This document shows, piece by piece, positions 50,776 through 59,835 of a DNA stretch of 64,000 nt. Below the pieces are notes generated by a model. It saw nothing but the letters and a program-made list of their open reading frames with translations. It did no database searches and was not told the origin of the DNA. Source of the DNA: Pacificoceanicola onchidii (GTDB lineage: Bacteria > Pseudomonadota > Alphaproteobacteria > Rhodobacterales > Rhodobacteraceae); the NCBI RefSeq assembly GCF_004804335.1, contig NZ_SRXY01000006.1, positions 186,001-250,000 of the forward strand, in the 5' to 3' direction. The stretch's first letter is position 1. Every line of letters begins with the position of its first letter. Position numbers and translations under genes: made by a program.

Positions 50776-52950
50776 ATGACCCAAACCGATTTCCTCAAAG
50801 CCCCGATCCCGCCCGCGACAGACATGCCCGATCTGGACCCCACCGGTCCGGGACGGTTCTTCAACCGCGAACTGAGCTGGCTGGGGTTCAACTGGCGGGT
50901 TCTTGAGGAGGCCGGAAATCCGCGCGTGCCTTTGCTCGAACGGCTGCGCTTTCTGTCCATCTCGGCCACCAATCTGGACGAGTTCTATACCGTGCGCGTC
51001 GCTGGCCTGCGCGAGTTGGCCCACGAGGGCAACACCACCCCCGCCGCCGATGGCCTCTCGCCCGCGGAACAGCTTGTCCTGATCAACGAAGACGCTCGCA
51101 AGCTGATGGCAAAGCAGCAGGAAATGCTCGGCACGCTGCGTCAGGAGATGGAAGCCGAGGGCATCACCATCGTCTCACGCGACAAGCTCACCGCCGAGGA
51201 CCGCAAGGTGCTCAAGACCGCCTTTATCGAACAGGTCTTCCCGGTGCTCTCGCCGCTCGCCATCGACCCGGCGCACCCGTTCCCCTTCATCGCCAACATG
51301 GGTTACTGCCTTGCGCTGCAGCTTGAGCGCACCAAGGACAAACGCCCACTTCAGGCGCTGCTGCCGATCCCGGCGCAGATCGACCGCTTCATGCCCCTGC
51401 CCGCCCCGGACGGCCAGTTCCGCTTTCTCCTGCTCGAAGACGTGGTGCTCTTGCACATCGAACGGCTCTTCCCCGGCTATACGGTCAAGGACCAGTTCGG
51501 CTTCCGCGTGCTGCGTGACAGTGATCTGGAAGTGGAGGATGAGGCCGAGGATCTCGTGCGCGAGTTTGAGGTGGCCCTCAAACGCCGCCGCCGCGGCGAG
51601 GTTGTACGCCTGACCACCTCCACCAACCCGGCCAAGGCCCTGCGGGCCATCGTCATGCGCGAGTTGGACGTGGACGAAAACGAGGTCATCGAGCTGGACG
51701 GCATTATCGGCATCGCCGACCTCAAGGAACTGGTGCTGGACGAGCGCCATGATCTGCTCTGGCCGAGCTTCACCCCGCGCGTGCCCGAGCGCGTGCAGGA
51801 CCACGACGGCCACATGTTCAACGCCATCGCGCAGAAGGACATGCTGCTGCACCACCCCTACGAGACGTTCGATATGGTGGTGCGCTTCCTCAATCAGGCC
51901 GCTGCGGATCCGAACGTGGTGGCGATCAAGCAGACGCTGTACCGCACCTCCCGCCAATCCCCCATCGTCGAAGCGCTCTGCGCCGCTGCCGAGGATGGCA
52001 AATCCGTCACGGCGCTGGTCGAGCTCAAAGCCCGCTTTGACGAGGCCGCCAACATCCGCCAGTCGCGGCGACTGGAACGCGCCGGGGCGCATGTGGTCTA
52101 CGGCTTCCTTGACTGGAAAACCCACGCCAAGATCAGCCAGGTGGTGCGCCGCGAGGGCAACAAGCTGGTGACCTACACCCACTGGGGCACCGGGAACTAC
52201 CACCCGATCACCGCCAAGATTTACACCGATCTCAGCTTTTTCACCTGTGATGCGGCGCTTGGGCGCGATGCGGCGAAAATCTTCAACTATCTTTCGGGCT
52301 ATGCCATGCCGGAGGATCTGGAGAACCTGCACATCTCGCCCCACTCGCTCAAAAGCGGCATGATCGAGATGATCGACGGAGAAATTGCCCATGCCAAAGC
52401 GGGCAAACCGGCGCAGATCTGGATCAAGATGAACTCGCTGATCGAACCGGACATGATCGACGCGCTTTACCGCGCCAGTCAGGCGGGCGTGAAGATCGAC
52501 TGCGTCATTCGCGGCATCTGCGGGCTGCGGCCGGGCATCAAGGGCCTGTCGGAAAACATCCGGGTCAAATCCATCATCGGGCGCTTTCTCGAGCATTCCC
52601 GCATTGCCTGTTTCGGCAACGGCTATGGGTTGCCCCACAAGAAGGCCCGCGTCTTCATGTCCTCCGCCGACTGGATGGGCCGCAACCTGAACCGCCGGAT
52701 CGAAACCGGCGTCGAGATCTCCAACCCCACGGTGAAAGCCCAGATCGTCAGCCAGATCATGGCGGCGAACCTTGCGGATACGGCGCAAAGCTGGACCATG
52801 GGGCCGGACGGTCAGTTCGCGCGCGACGTGGTTCCCGAAGGCACCTTCGCCTTCTCCTGCCACCGGTTCTTCATGGAATACCCGTCGCTCTCGGGGCGCG
52901 GCTCTGCCGGGGCATCGGATGTTCCCAAGCTGACGCACACGGATGATTAA
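50776..52950 (+). CDS. ppk: Polyphosphate kinase 1
   Basis: Makes inorganic polyphosphate from ATP through a phosphohistidine intermediate. The start chosen is MTQTDFLKAPIPPATDMPD; 724 residues. Domain order: N (FFNRELSWLGFNWRVLEEA), head (HPFPFIANMGYCLALQ), then two phospholipase-D-like C domains (VVAIKQTLYRTSRQSPIVEAL; HAKISQVVRREG and THWGTGNYHPITAKIYTD with the catalytic His region; RKARVF-type block HKKARVFMSSADWMGRN). No ppx gene follows in this window. Confidence 0.96.
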   Translation: MTQTDFLKAPIPPATDMPDLDPTGPGRFFNRELSWLGFNWRVLEEAGNPRVPLLERLRFLSISATNLDEFYTVRVAGLRELAHEGNTTPAADGLSPAEQLVLINEDARKLMAKQQEMLGTLRQEMEAEGITIVSRDKLTAEDRKVLKTAFIEQVFPVLSPLAIDPAHPFPFIANMGYCLALQLERTKDKRPLQALLPIPAQIDRFMPLPAPDGQFRFLLLEDVVLLHIERLFPGYTVKDQFGFRVLRDSDLEVEDEAEDLVREFEVALKRRRRGEVVRLTTSTNPAKALRAIVMRELDVDENEVIELDGIIGIADLKELVLDERHDLLWPSFTPRVPERVQDHDGHMFNAIAQKDMLLHHPYETFDMVVRFLNQAAADPNVVAIKQTLYRTSRQSPIVEALCAAAEDGKSVTALVELKARFDEAANIRQSRRLERAGAHVVYGFLDWKTHAKISQVVRREGNKLVTYTHWGTGNYHPITAKIYTDLSFFTCDAALGRDAAKIFNYLSGYAMPEDLENLHISPHSLKSGMIEMIDGEIAHAKAGKPAQIWIKMNSLIEPDMIDALYRASQAGVKIDCVIRGICGLRPGIKGLSENIRVKSIIGRFLEHSRIACFGNGYGLPHKKARVFMSSADWMGRNLNRRIETGVEISNPTVKAQIVSQIMAANLADTAQSWTMGPDGQFARDVVPEGTFAFSCHRFFMEYPSLSGRGSAGASDVPKLTHTDD

Positions 52951-53038
52951 GACATGGGGGCTATAACGCCCCTCTGCGCCGAGTTATCCCCAGAATCACA
53001 ATATTGCCTTAAAATGGCCCCCGCGATGCCGCCAAATC

Positions 53039-53053
53039 TTAAACGGTGTTTAA
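53039..53053. promoter_or_regulatory. CtrA-type box upstream of the flagellin gene
   Basis: TTAA-ACGGTGT-TTAA fits TTAA-N7-TTAA. The symmetry extends to CTTAAAC-GGT-GTTTAAG (53038-53054). It lies 147 bases upstream of the flagellin start in the 249-base intergenic region after ppk. CtrA activates motility genes in Rhodobacterales, so the position makes sense. Nothing else in that interval is convincing apart from a weak GGGGC/GCCCC hairpin at 52957-52972. Confidence 0.6.
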
Positions 53054-53199
53054 GGCTGGCCATCACATTCTCGTTTTTGCACGGAAGACCCGTGGCACGG
53101 ATCGCAGAACCAGGTCCGTAGCGTCCAAAAGATGCGTCCGGCACAGAACCAAGGTGCCATTGGCGTAGAAGCGCCTTGATCCTTGAAAAGGCGAGCACA

Positions 53200-54498
53200 A
53201 TGTCGAGTATTCTGACCAACGAAGGGGCCACCACGGCCCTTGCGACCCTGCGCAACATCAACGCGCAGATCGCGCAAACCCAAAATGAAATTTCCACCGG
53301 TAAACGCACGGCCGATCCATCCAGCAATGGTGCGGTCTGGTCCATTTCCAAAACCATGCGCGCCGATATTGCCGGCTTCAAAACCGTCTCCGCCAGCCTC
53401 TCGCTGGGCCAGGCCACCCTGTCCGTCGCGCGGCAAGGGGCCGAGACGATCACCGAACTTCTGTCGGACATGAAAACCGAGATTGTCGCCTCACAGGAGG
53501 CCAACGTCGACCGCAGCAAGATCCAGAACAAGATCACCGCCCTGCGCGAGCAGATCGACGGCATCGTCGCCACCGCGGCCTTCAACGGGCAAAACCTGCT
53601 GAAAAACACCGAAACCACCGCGGGCAGCGGGGTGATCAACGTACTTGGCTCCATCGACCGCGGTGAAGGCTCTGTTTCCTCGACACATCTGACATTCAAC
53701 CGCCGCGACATGGGCACCGGGGTCTCTGCGGTGTCCGGCTCAGGCGGCGACTACACCGAAGACGCGGTGACACAGACGCTCAACGCCACCCAGAGCGCCA
53801 CGCTCGACATGAGCAGCCTGGAGGTCGAAGCCGGGGCCGCCTTCTCCTTCTCCATCTACGGCACAGACGCAAACGACAGCACCTTTACCCAGGACGATTA
53901 CCGCACCACCACCGGCGCCAGCGAAACCCAGGCACAGATGGCAACCAGCGAGATCAGCTATGTTGCCCGCGATGGCGACAGCATCGGCGATGTGGCCAAA
54001 GCCCTGAAACGGGCGTGGGATGATTATGCCGCCGGGTATGACCTGTCGACCGATGTGTTGGATGTTCAGGTTTCCGGCGAGTCTCTTGTCGTCTCGTCGA
54101 CCGTTACGGACGGCACCGATACCATTCGAACCGCCATCAACACGCTGAGCGCCGACGCTGGCAGCACCATTGGCGGCGGGCTGGAAGCGATTGGCGAAAT
54201 TGACGTGACCGACAACACCGGCGCGGCCAAGGCGCTGAGCCAGATCGAAGGTTTGATCAACTACGCCATCGACGCCGCCGCCGCCTTCGGCTCCGATCAG
54301 GGCCGGATCGAGACGCAGTCGGAGTTTGTCGGCAAGATCACAGCGACCTTGCAGGATGGCGTCGGTCAGCTTGAGGATGCCGATATGGAAGACACCTCCG
54401 CCCGCTTGCAGGCGCTTCAGGTGCAGCAGCAACTGGCGGTTCAGGCGCTTTCCATTGCCAATGCCGCCCCGCGCCAGCTCCTCGCGCTGTTCCGCTAA
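53200..54498 (+). CDS. fliC: Flagellin
   Basis: Filament subunit of the flagellum, 432 residues. The start MSSILTNEGATTALATLRNIN has AGGCGAG upstream. The conserved N-terminal D0/D1 coiled region (NINAQIAQTQNEISTGKRTADPSSNGAVWSISK) and C-terminal D1/D0 region (GRIETQSEFVGKITATLQDGVGQL...VQALSIANAAPRQLLALFR) bracket a variable middle (about residues 150-350). No other flagellar gene is nearby, so this is an isolated flagellin locus. A CtrA-type box lies upstream. Confidence 0.95.
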   Translation: MSSILTNEGATTALATLRNINAQIAQTQNEISTGKRTADPSSNGAVWSISKTMRADIAGFKTVSASLSLGQATLSVARQGAETITELLSDMKTEIVASQEANVDRSKIQNKITALREQIDGIVATAAFNGQNLLKNTETTAGSGVINVLGSIDRGEGSVSSTHLTFNRRDMGTGVSAVSGSGGDYTEDAVTQTLNATQSATLDMSSLEVEAGAAFSFSIYGTDANDSTFTQDDYRTTTGASETQAQMATSEISYVARDGDSIGDVAKALKRAWDDYAAGYDLSTDVLDVQVSGESLVVSSTVTDGTDTIRTAINTLSADAGSTIGGGLEAIGEIDVTDNTGAAKALSQIEGLINYAIDAAAAFGSDQGRIETQSEFVGKITATLQDGVGQLEDADMEDTSARLQALQVQQQLAVQALSIANAAPRQLLALFR

Positions 54499-54535
54499 GG
54501 CCTGATGGGGTGGGCCCGCTCACCCTGCTCCGGCC

Positions 54536-55543
54536 TCACAGATCCAGATCGACACTGACCGGGAAATGATCGGAGGCCGCCAGAAGCGCCTCCTTCAGTT
54601 CCGGCGTGCGCCAGCAGACCGGATCGTCAAACGGATGCCAGATCCGCCAGCTTGGGCGCAGGGCGCGCAAGCCCGGCGAGATCATCACGTAGTCCAGCAG
54701 CGCCTGCATATAGCGCTTTTCTCTCGACATGTAGAACCGCGCCGTGGTCGGCTGCGCGCTGATCCGGCTGACCAGCGCCTTTTCAGCATGGGGATCAAAC
54801 AATTGCGGCGCCGCGTCGCCCAGAACAATCTCGACCGAACTGCGCCCGAACAGGTGTTCGTACTCATCCAGCCCCGGCCCGTCGTTCAGGTCCCCCATCA
54901 CGATCAGGTCTTCTTCTGCCGCCAGATGCGCCTCCACCCGCTCGCGCAGCCAGATCGCCTGCGCCAATTGCTTGCGCCGGTTGGCAATCGAAAGGCGCAT
55001 CACCGCGTCGCGCCCTTGTGCCCCATGCGGGGCCTTCGATTTGAGATGTGCCCCGATCATCCGCAGACTGCGACCGCTCGCCAACGTCACGGCCAACTCC
55101 AGCGGCGGCTTGGAGAAATTCACGTGATCGAGCGTTGCATCCACGTCCAGATCAATGTCAAACGCCCCGTCAAACCGGGGTGGATCGCTGTCCGGGCTGC
55201 CTTGCGGGTCATGCCGCGCGGTCATCACCGCCGGATCATAGAGCAGCGCAATTTCCTGCTGGGTGTCATTGGCAAAGCCGGTCACGATCCCCGTGGTGCG
55301 CAAGTCAAACGCCTCGACAAAGCGCGCCAGCGCCCGCGTGGTGCTGCGTTTGCGCGAGGTGTCCGGCGCTTCGATCACCATCACCGCATCGGCGTCCATC
55401 GCTGTCAGGACAATCGCAATGGCCTCGGCCTGTTGCTGGCGCGTGACGTTGTAGCGCGCGGACCACGCGCCATCCGCCAGAAGCGCGCCGTCATCATCGA
55501 ACAGCGCGTCGAACCATTCGATGTTGTAGGTGGCAATGCGCAC
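54536..55543 (-). CDS. Endonuclease/exonuclease/phosphatase-family protein
   Basis: 335 residues with the EEP fold: MRIATYNIEWFDALFDDDG supplies the N-terminal Asn and Glu-type metal site, VMVIEAPD the Glu, IGAHLKSK the His, MGDLNDGPG the Asp-x-Asn, and ASDHFPVSVDLDL the terminal Asp-His pair. Targets may be DNA, RNA or phosphoesters. Its ATG follows directly on the stop of the DnaJ/TerB gene, so they are translationally linked. Confidence 0.92.
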   Translation of the reverse strand: MRIATYNIEWFDALFDDDGALLADGAWSARYNVTRQQQAEAIAIVLTAMDADAVMVIEAPDTSRKRSTTRALARFVEAFDLRTTGIVTGFANDTQQEIALLYDPAVMTARHDPQGSPDSDPPRFDGAFDIDLDVDATLDHVNFSKPPLELAVTLASGRSLRMIGAHLKSKAPHGAQGRDAVMRLSIANRRKQLAQAIWLRERVEAHLAAEEDLIVMGDLNDGPGLDEYEHLFGRSSVEIVLGDAAPQLFDPHAEKALVSRISAQPTTARFYMSREKRYMQALLDYVMISPGLRALRPSWRIWHPFDDPVCWRTPELKEALLAASDHFPVSVDLDL

Positions 55544-55544
55544 G

Positions 55545-56228
55545 CTACGCCGTCTCGCGGGCGGATATCTCGTCCCAGGCGCGGTTGATCTCGGCCAAAC
55601 GCCGCTGCGAGAGCTGGATCGCCTCTTCCGGAACCCCCCGCGCGATCATCACATCGGGATGGCTGTCGCGCACAAGCTGCCGATATGTCTTGCGAATATC
55701 CGCCAGCGGCATGTCGGGCGGAACGCCGAGCACCCGGTAAGGGCTGCATTTCGCCTCCGGTACAAACCGCGCGCGCAGATCATCGAAACACGGCCCATCC
55801 ATGCCGAAAATCTCCGACACCCGCCGCAGGAACGCGTCCTCATTGGGATGGTAGGTGCCGTCGGCAATGGCGATGTGGAACAGCCCTTCCATCAGATCAC
55901 AAAGCGTCTGCTTTTCTTCCCCGAACAGCCCCGCAATCCGCGTGGCGTATTCCTCGAAGCCCGCGACGTCCTGCCGGGCGAGGTTGAACACCTTGGCCGC
56001 CCCTGCCTCGTCTTCCGGCGCAATGGCAAAGACCTCGCGGAAGGCGCTGACCTCGTCGCGGGTCACCAGCCCGTCCGCCTTGGCCATCTTGGCCGACAGC
56101 GCGATCACGGCAATGGTAAAGCCCACCGTCCGCTCCGGCGGCGAGCGCAGTTTTTCAAAAACGGCGGCCAGACCCTCGCCAGCGGCAAGGGAGGCAATCG
56201 CGCTCGTTATGCGGGTCCAGATTGACAT
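55545..56228 (-). CDS. DnaJ-like protein with TerB domain (DjlA-like)
   Basis: 227 residues. About residues 35-150 form a TerB/tellurite-resistance-like helical domain (AVIALSAKMAKADGLVTRDEVSAFREVF; DLMEGLFHIAIADGTYHPNE, with acidic metal-site residues). The C-terminal J domain (about residues 163-225) has the HPD motif in VRDSHPDVM. A DnaK co-chaperone is predicted. Unlike E. coli DjlA it has no clear membrane helix. It is followed immediately by the EEP-family gene. Confidence 0.92.
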   Translation of the reverse strand: MSIWTRITSAIASLAAGEGLAAVFEKLRSPPERTVGFTIAVIALSAKMAKADGLVTRDEVSAFREVFAIAPEDEAGAAKVFNLARQDVAGFEEYATRIAGLFGEEKQTLCDLMEGLFHIAIADGTYHPNEDAFLRRVSEIFGMDGPCFDDLRARFVPEAKCSPYRVLGVPPDMPLADIRKTYRQLVRDSHPDVMIARGVPEEAIQLSQRRLAEINRAWDEISARETA

Positions 56229-56271
56229 AAAAGCAGCCTACGCGGTTCAAAAGATAATGTCAGGTCGGGTT

Positions 56272-56760
56272 TCACAGAATTTTCTGCATCAGCACAAGAT
56301 CCATCCAGCGCCCGAATTTGAAGCCCACTTCCGGCAAAATCGCCACTTCGTGAAACCCGATTGCCTTGTGAAATGAGACGCCGCTCGGATTTTCACCACT
56401 GACCCCGGCAAAGAGCGAATGTGCGCCGTGCCGTCGCAGGTTGTCCTCGAGCGTCGCCATCAGCGCCTTGCCCGCTCCCAGCCCACGCGCTTCGGGGGCC
56501 AGCTGAATGGAATGCTCGAAGGTATAGGAATACCCCGGACCTCCCCGAAACTGAAACGCGGTCGCAAAGCCCCGCACATGACCGTCACTTTCCGCGATCA
56601 GAAAGAGCGGGCCGCGATGGGCGATGTCCTGCGCCAGTTTGGCTGCGGTTTTTCGCTCCGTGGTGAAGGTGATGGCCGTGTGATCGATCACCGTGTTCCA
56701 AAGCGCGGCGACCTCTTCCGCGTCCGAAGCGCGCGCCTCGCGCACTGTCACCTGGCTCAT
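56272..56760 (-). CDS. GNAT acetyltransferase (phosphinothricin acetyltransferase-like)
   Basis: 162 residues. The acetyl-CoA loop is LAPEARGLGAGKALMATLE and the C-terminal motif GVSGENPSGVSFHKAIGFHEVA resembles PAT/MddA-type N-acetyltransferases that act on phosphinothricin-like or methionine-derivative substrates. The gene overlaps the upstream VOC-family gene by four bases. The natural substrate is unknown. Confidence 0.9.
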   Translation of the reverse strand: MSQVTVREARASDAEEVAALWNTVIDHTAITFTTERKTAAKLAQDIAHRGPLFLIAESDGHVRGFATAFQFRGGPGYSYTFEHSIQLAPEARGLGAGKALMATLEDNLRRHGAHSLFAGVSGENPSGVSFHKAIGFHEVAILPEVGFKFGRWMDLVLMQKIL

Positions 56761-57371
56761 AAGGATACCATGGCGTCGCCATCGGCGATTTCAGCACGCA
56801 ATCCGGGCGCATCGGCGTTTTCAAACGCGACCAGCGGTGCATCCAGATGCGGGCCAAGCAGGGCTTCCAGTTCCGATGCACGCGGATGAGAGACGATCAG
56901 GCGGCGAAGCTCCAAAGCCTCCGCTGGCAAGACAAATCCCGGTGTCGGCGCGTCTCCGTGCCATTCGATCAAGGCCGGGAAAACCCCGTCAAAGGGCAAC
57001 CGCCCATCTTCGGGCACAGCCATGGTCCAGCGCAGCGTGTCCCGCTCCAGCGACACCTTGCGCCCTGCCATCGGCAAGGCCTCAATCGCGGCATCAATGT
57101 CAGGCACCCGGCAAATCCACTTGTCCAGCCGCGCGGCGCCCGAGAAGTCATCAAGCCCGAACCACCGTGCATCCGGCGGCGGCGGCGCTTGCGGGTCTAT
57201 CGCGATGGCTTCGATGTAAAGCTGCGGCGCCAGTCCGATCAGCGCGTTATGCGTGGCAAACCGATCATGCTGGCCCCCGGGGCGCATGACCCGATGGGTC
57301 TGCGCCTCCACATGGGCTACCGCCTCTTCCAGCGACTCGCCCGCAACCGCAATGTGATCCAACTCCAGCAA
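56757..57371 (-). CDS. VOC-superfamily (glyoxalase-like) protein
   Basis: 204 residues starting MLELDHIAVAGESLEEAVAHVE, the opening His-containing strand of a VOC module. About residues 40-130 continue the Glyoxalase_3-type fold (DRFATHNALIGLAPQLYIEAIAIDP; GVFPALIEWHGD). A metal-dependent lyase or dioxygenase-like role is possible, but many members are uncharacterised. It lies 79 bases downstream of hppD on the same strand and overlaps the GNAT gene. Confidence 0.85.
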   Translation of the reverse strand: MLELDHIAVAGESLEEAVAHVEAQTHRVMRPGGQHDRFATHNALIGLAPQLYIEAIAIDPQAPPPPDARWFGLDDFSGAARLDKWICRVPDIDAAIEALPMAGRKVSLERDTLRWTMAVPEDGRLPFDGVFPALIEWHGDAPTPGFVLPAEALELRRLIVSHPRASELEALLGPHLDAPLVAFENADAPGLRAEIADGDAMVSL

Positions 57372-57450
57372 AGGACGCCCTCGAAAAACCCTGCGTTTGA
57401 GGCAGGATAGTCCGAGGATGTCACGTTGCCCAGAGCAAATGCGCGGCGCG

Positions 57451-58548
57451 TCAGCCCGCCTCTTTCAACTCGCCGCTTTCGATCTGCTCGCGCTCGATCG
57501 ATTCAAACAACGCTTTGAAGTTGCCTTCGCCAAAGCCATCGTCACCCTTGCGCTCGATGAACTCGAAGAAAATCGGGCCGATCACGGTCTTGGAGAAGAT
57601 CTGCAGCAGGATGCGCGTCTCGCCGCCATCCACGACCCCTTCGCCGTCGATCAGGATGCCGTGTTTCTTCATCCGATCCACCGGCTCGTCATGGCCCGTG
57701 ACGCGTTCAAAGCTCAGATCATAGTAGCTCTCCGGCGGCCCCGGCATGAACTTGACGCCGTTTTCCGCGATCTCATCGGTCGCGTCATAGATATCGCGCG
57801 CGCCGACGGCGATGTGTTGAATGCCTTCGCCCTTGTACTTCTTGAGATACGCCACGATCTGCCCGGTCTCGCCCCGGTCCTCGTTGATCGGAATGCGAAT
57901 GCGACCGCAAGGCGAGGTCAGCGCGCGGGAGAACAGGCCGGTGTACTTGCCCTCGATGTCAAAAAAGCGAATTTCGCGGAAATTGAACAGCTTGCCATAG
58001 AAATGGAACCACTTGTCCATGTTGCCCTTGAAGACATTGTGGGTCAGGTGATCGAGATAGTAGAACCCCACCCCGCGCGGCTTGGATTGCTCGGTCCACT
58101 GGAACTCGGCGTTGTAGGGCGAGGTGTCATAATACTGATCGGTGAAGTAGATCAGGCTGCCACCGATGCCCTTGATCGCAGGCCAGTCCACGGTCTTGTC
58201 GGCACCCTCATAAGGTTCCGCACCCATGGCAACCGCATGGTCAAAAGCCTGCTGCGCATCTGCAACCCGCCACGCCATCGAGGGCGCGCAGGGGCCGTGC
58301 TCTTCGACAAAACGGGCGGCAAAGCTGCCCGGCTCGGCATTGATCACATAGGTGATGTCGCCCTGCTGCCAAAGCTCGATGGCCTTGGTCTTGTGGTTGG
58401 CCACATGGGCATAGCCCATCTTCGTGAAGAGTTCGCGCAGCTCCTGCGGTTCGGGATGGGCGAACTCGACAAACTCGAATCCGTCGGTGCCAGCGGGGTT
58501 CTCTTCGGTGATGGTCGATTGCGGGGCGTCGTGCGGGAAAGGTCCCAT
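57451..58548 (-). CDS. hppD: 4-Hydroxyphenylpyruvate dioxygenase
   Basis: Converts 4-hydroxyphenylpyruvate to homogentisate in tyrosine catabolism using Fe(II) and oxygen. The start MGPFPHDAPQSTITEENPAG has AGGAGGAG upstream; 365 residues. The iron ligands are recognisable: LDHLTHNVF (His), GIQHIAVGARDIYDA (His) and FFEFIERKGDDGFGEGNFKALFESIE (Glu). An Lrp-type regulator is divergent. The later homogentisate genes are not in the window. Confidence 0.96.
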   Translation of the reverse strand: MGPFPHDAPQSTITEENPAGTDGFEFVEFAHPEPQELRELFTKMGYAHVANHKTKAIELWQQGDITYVINAEPGSFAARFVEEHGPCAPSMAWRVADAQQAFDHAVAMGAEPYEGADKTVDWPAIKGIGGSLIYFTDQYYDTSPYNAEFQWTEQSKPRGVGFYYLDHLTHNVFKGNMDKWFHFYGKLFNFREIRFFDIEGKYTGLFSRALTSPCGRIRIPINEDRGETGQIVAYLKKYKGEGIQHIAVGARDIYDATDEIAENGVKFMPGPPESYYDLSFERVTGHDEPVDRMKKHGILIDGEGVVDGGETRILLQIFSKTVIGPIFFEFIERKGDDGFGEGNFKALFESIEREQIESGELKEAG

Positions 58549-58601
58549 GAGTGCTCCTCCTGTTGCGCTTTGTGCCAAGGTACGGCATCCGCCATGCGGC
58601 G

Positions 58602-58611
58602 TTTGCGCAAA
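58602..58611. promoter_or_regulatory. Palindrome in the hppD/Lrp divergent promoter region
   Basis: TTTGCGCAAA, a 10-bp perfect palindrome 54 bases upstream of hppD, with a further TTTGCGG at 58633-58639. It is a candidate binding site of the divergent Lrp-type regulator. Evidence is symmetry and position only. Confidence 0.35.
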
Positions 58612-58664
58612 GATTGGGAGCTTCAACGATTGTTTGCGGCACTCTCGCGCGTTATGCTCCCTTC

Positions 58665-59138
58665 ATGCAAAAAAATAGCATCGAACTGGACGAAACCGAC
58701 CGCGCCTTGCTTACGGCGCTGCAAAAGAACGCCTATGCCACCGGGCAGGAACTGTCAGACATGCTGAACCTCTCCGCCAGCCAAATCGGGCGGCGCAGGC
58801 AAAGGCTGGAGGAAGCCGGGCTGATCATGGGATATCGCGCCCGGCTCGATCCGGCGCGGCTGGGATTGGACGTGCAGGCTTTTGTGCAGGTACAACTGGC
58901 CCGGCACGGATCGGATGAGGGCGCGAGCTTTACCCGCCTTTTGTCGACACGCCCCGAGATCATCTCCGCCTGGACCATGACCGGCGAGGCCGATTACCTG
59001 CTGCGCGTGTTCTGCCCGGATCTACAGACGCTGAACCGGCTTATTCACGAAGTGCTTCTGGTGCACCGCAGCGTCTCCCGCGTGCATTCCCAGATTGTCA
59101 TGGATCAGCCCAAGGGCGACGCCCCGCTTCCGGTGTGA
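58665..59138 (+). CDS. Lrp/AsnC-family transcriptional regulator, probably of hppD
   Basis: 157 residues starting MQKNSIELDETDRALLTALQ. The helix-turn-helix is GQELSDMLNLSASQIGRRRQRLEEAGLI and the Lrp ligand domain follows (VQAFVQVQLARHG...ISAWTMTGEADYLLRVFC). It is divergent from hppD with 116 bases between, which suggests control of tyrosine/phenylalanine catabolism. The ribosome site is weak. Confidence 0.92.
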   Translation: MQKNSIELDETDRALLTALQKNAYATGQELSDMLNLSASQIGRRRQRLEEAGLIMGYRARLDPARLGLDVQAFVQVQLARHGSDEGASFTRLLSTRPEIISAWTMTGEADYLLRVFCPDLQTLNRLIHEVLLVHRSVSRVHSQIVMDQPKGDAPLPV

Positions 59139-59149
59139 CCGGACGCATC

Positions 59150-59170
59150 CGAACGCCACAACGGCGTTCG
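59150..59170. terminator. Hairpin between the Lrp-type gene and convergent phaR
   Basis: CGAACGCC-ACAAC-GGCGTTCG is a perfect 8-bp stem in the 46-base gap between two convergent genes. It can act as a bidirectional terminator, although T-runs are short. Confidence 0.65.
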
Positions 59171-59184
59171 GCGCTTTGCTGCGG

Positions 59185-59736
59185 TTACTTGTCCAGCTTG
59201 GACAGTTTGCTCTGCAACTCGGCAAGCTGCTTCTTGATCGCGTCCAGATCTTCGCCCTCTTTCGGACTGTCATCCTCGGTAGGACCAGACCAAGCCGAGC
59301 CCACGCCGCCGGTCATCGCCTTCAAAAAGGCTTCCTGCTGCGCCTGCATCGCCTCGAACCCGGGCATTTTGGCCATCGGGTTCATGGTGTTCATGTTCTC
59401 GACCCACTTGGACTGGCTCTTCTGGAACGCCTCGAACGATGCGGCAAGGAACTGCGGCACCATGGTGCCAGCCTGCGAGGTGTAGCTGCGCACAAGATCC
59501 GTCAGCACATTGATCGGCAAAACGCTTTCGCCCTTGCTCTCATGCTCTGCCACGATCTGGAGCAGGTATTGCCGGGTCAGGTCATCGCCGGATTTGAGAT
59601 CAATGATCTGCACTTCCCGGCCATCCCGGATGAAACCCGAAATATCCTCAAGCGTCACATAGTCCGAGGTTTCGGTGTTATAGAGCCGCCGGCTGGCATA
59701 TCGTTTGATCAGCAGTGGCTTTTCGGACTCTGCCAT
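59185..59736 (-). CDS. phaR: Polyhydroxyalkanoate synthesis repressor PhaR
   Basis: 183 residues starting MAESEKPLLIKRYASRRLYNTETSDYVTLEDI, the diagnostic PHB/PHA accumulation regulator DNA-binding domain, with GGGGAGG upstream. The second half (LTDLVRSYTSQAGTMVPQFLAASFEAF) is the PHB-binding domain, ending in a short coiled coil (LDAIKKQLAELQSKLSKLDK). It senses PHB granules and represses phasin genes. The 99-base leader upstream is rich in TGCAG/TGCAA repeats (59754-59783), the type of sequence PhaR binds, so autoregulation is likely. No phaC or phasin is in the window. Confidence 0.95.
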   Translation of the reverse strand: MAESEKPLLIKRYASRRLYNTETSDYVTLEDISGFIRDGREVQIIDLKSGDDLTRQYLLQIVAEHESKGESVLPINVLTDLVRSYTSQAGTMVPQFLAASFEAFQKSQSKWVENMNTMNPMAKMPGFEAMQAQQEAFLKAMTGGVGSAWSGPTEDDSPKEGEDLDAIKKQLAELQSKLSKLDK

Positions 59737-59835
59737 ATGCGGCCTCCCCTTCATGCAGCATTGCAGCAAAGTCTATGCGACTGCAGAACCCAAAGTAAAG
59801 CCTGCCTTTTCCAAGAAGGACTTGCAGGCCTTTGT

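Noticed and set aside
52984-52992. TTATCCCCA, one mismatch from a DnaA box, after ppk
   Set aside because: A single degenerate box without companions or an AT-rich unwinding region is not an origin; such matches are common by chance, even near hdaA.
53092-53108. TGGCACGGATCGCA before flagellin, resembling a sigma-54 promoter
   Set aside because: The GG and GC dinucleotides are 8 rather than 10 bases apart, so the element does not meet the strict sigma-54 spacing.
54499-54535. GC-rich partial inverted repeat between flagellin and the nuclease-fold gene
   Set aside because: Only about five pairs form and no T-run follows on either strand, so I did not call a terminator.
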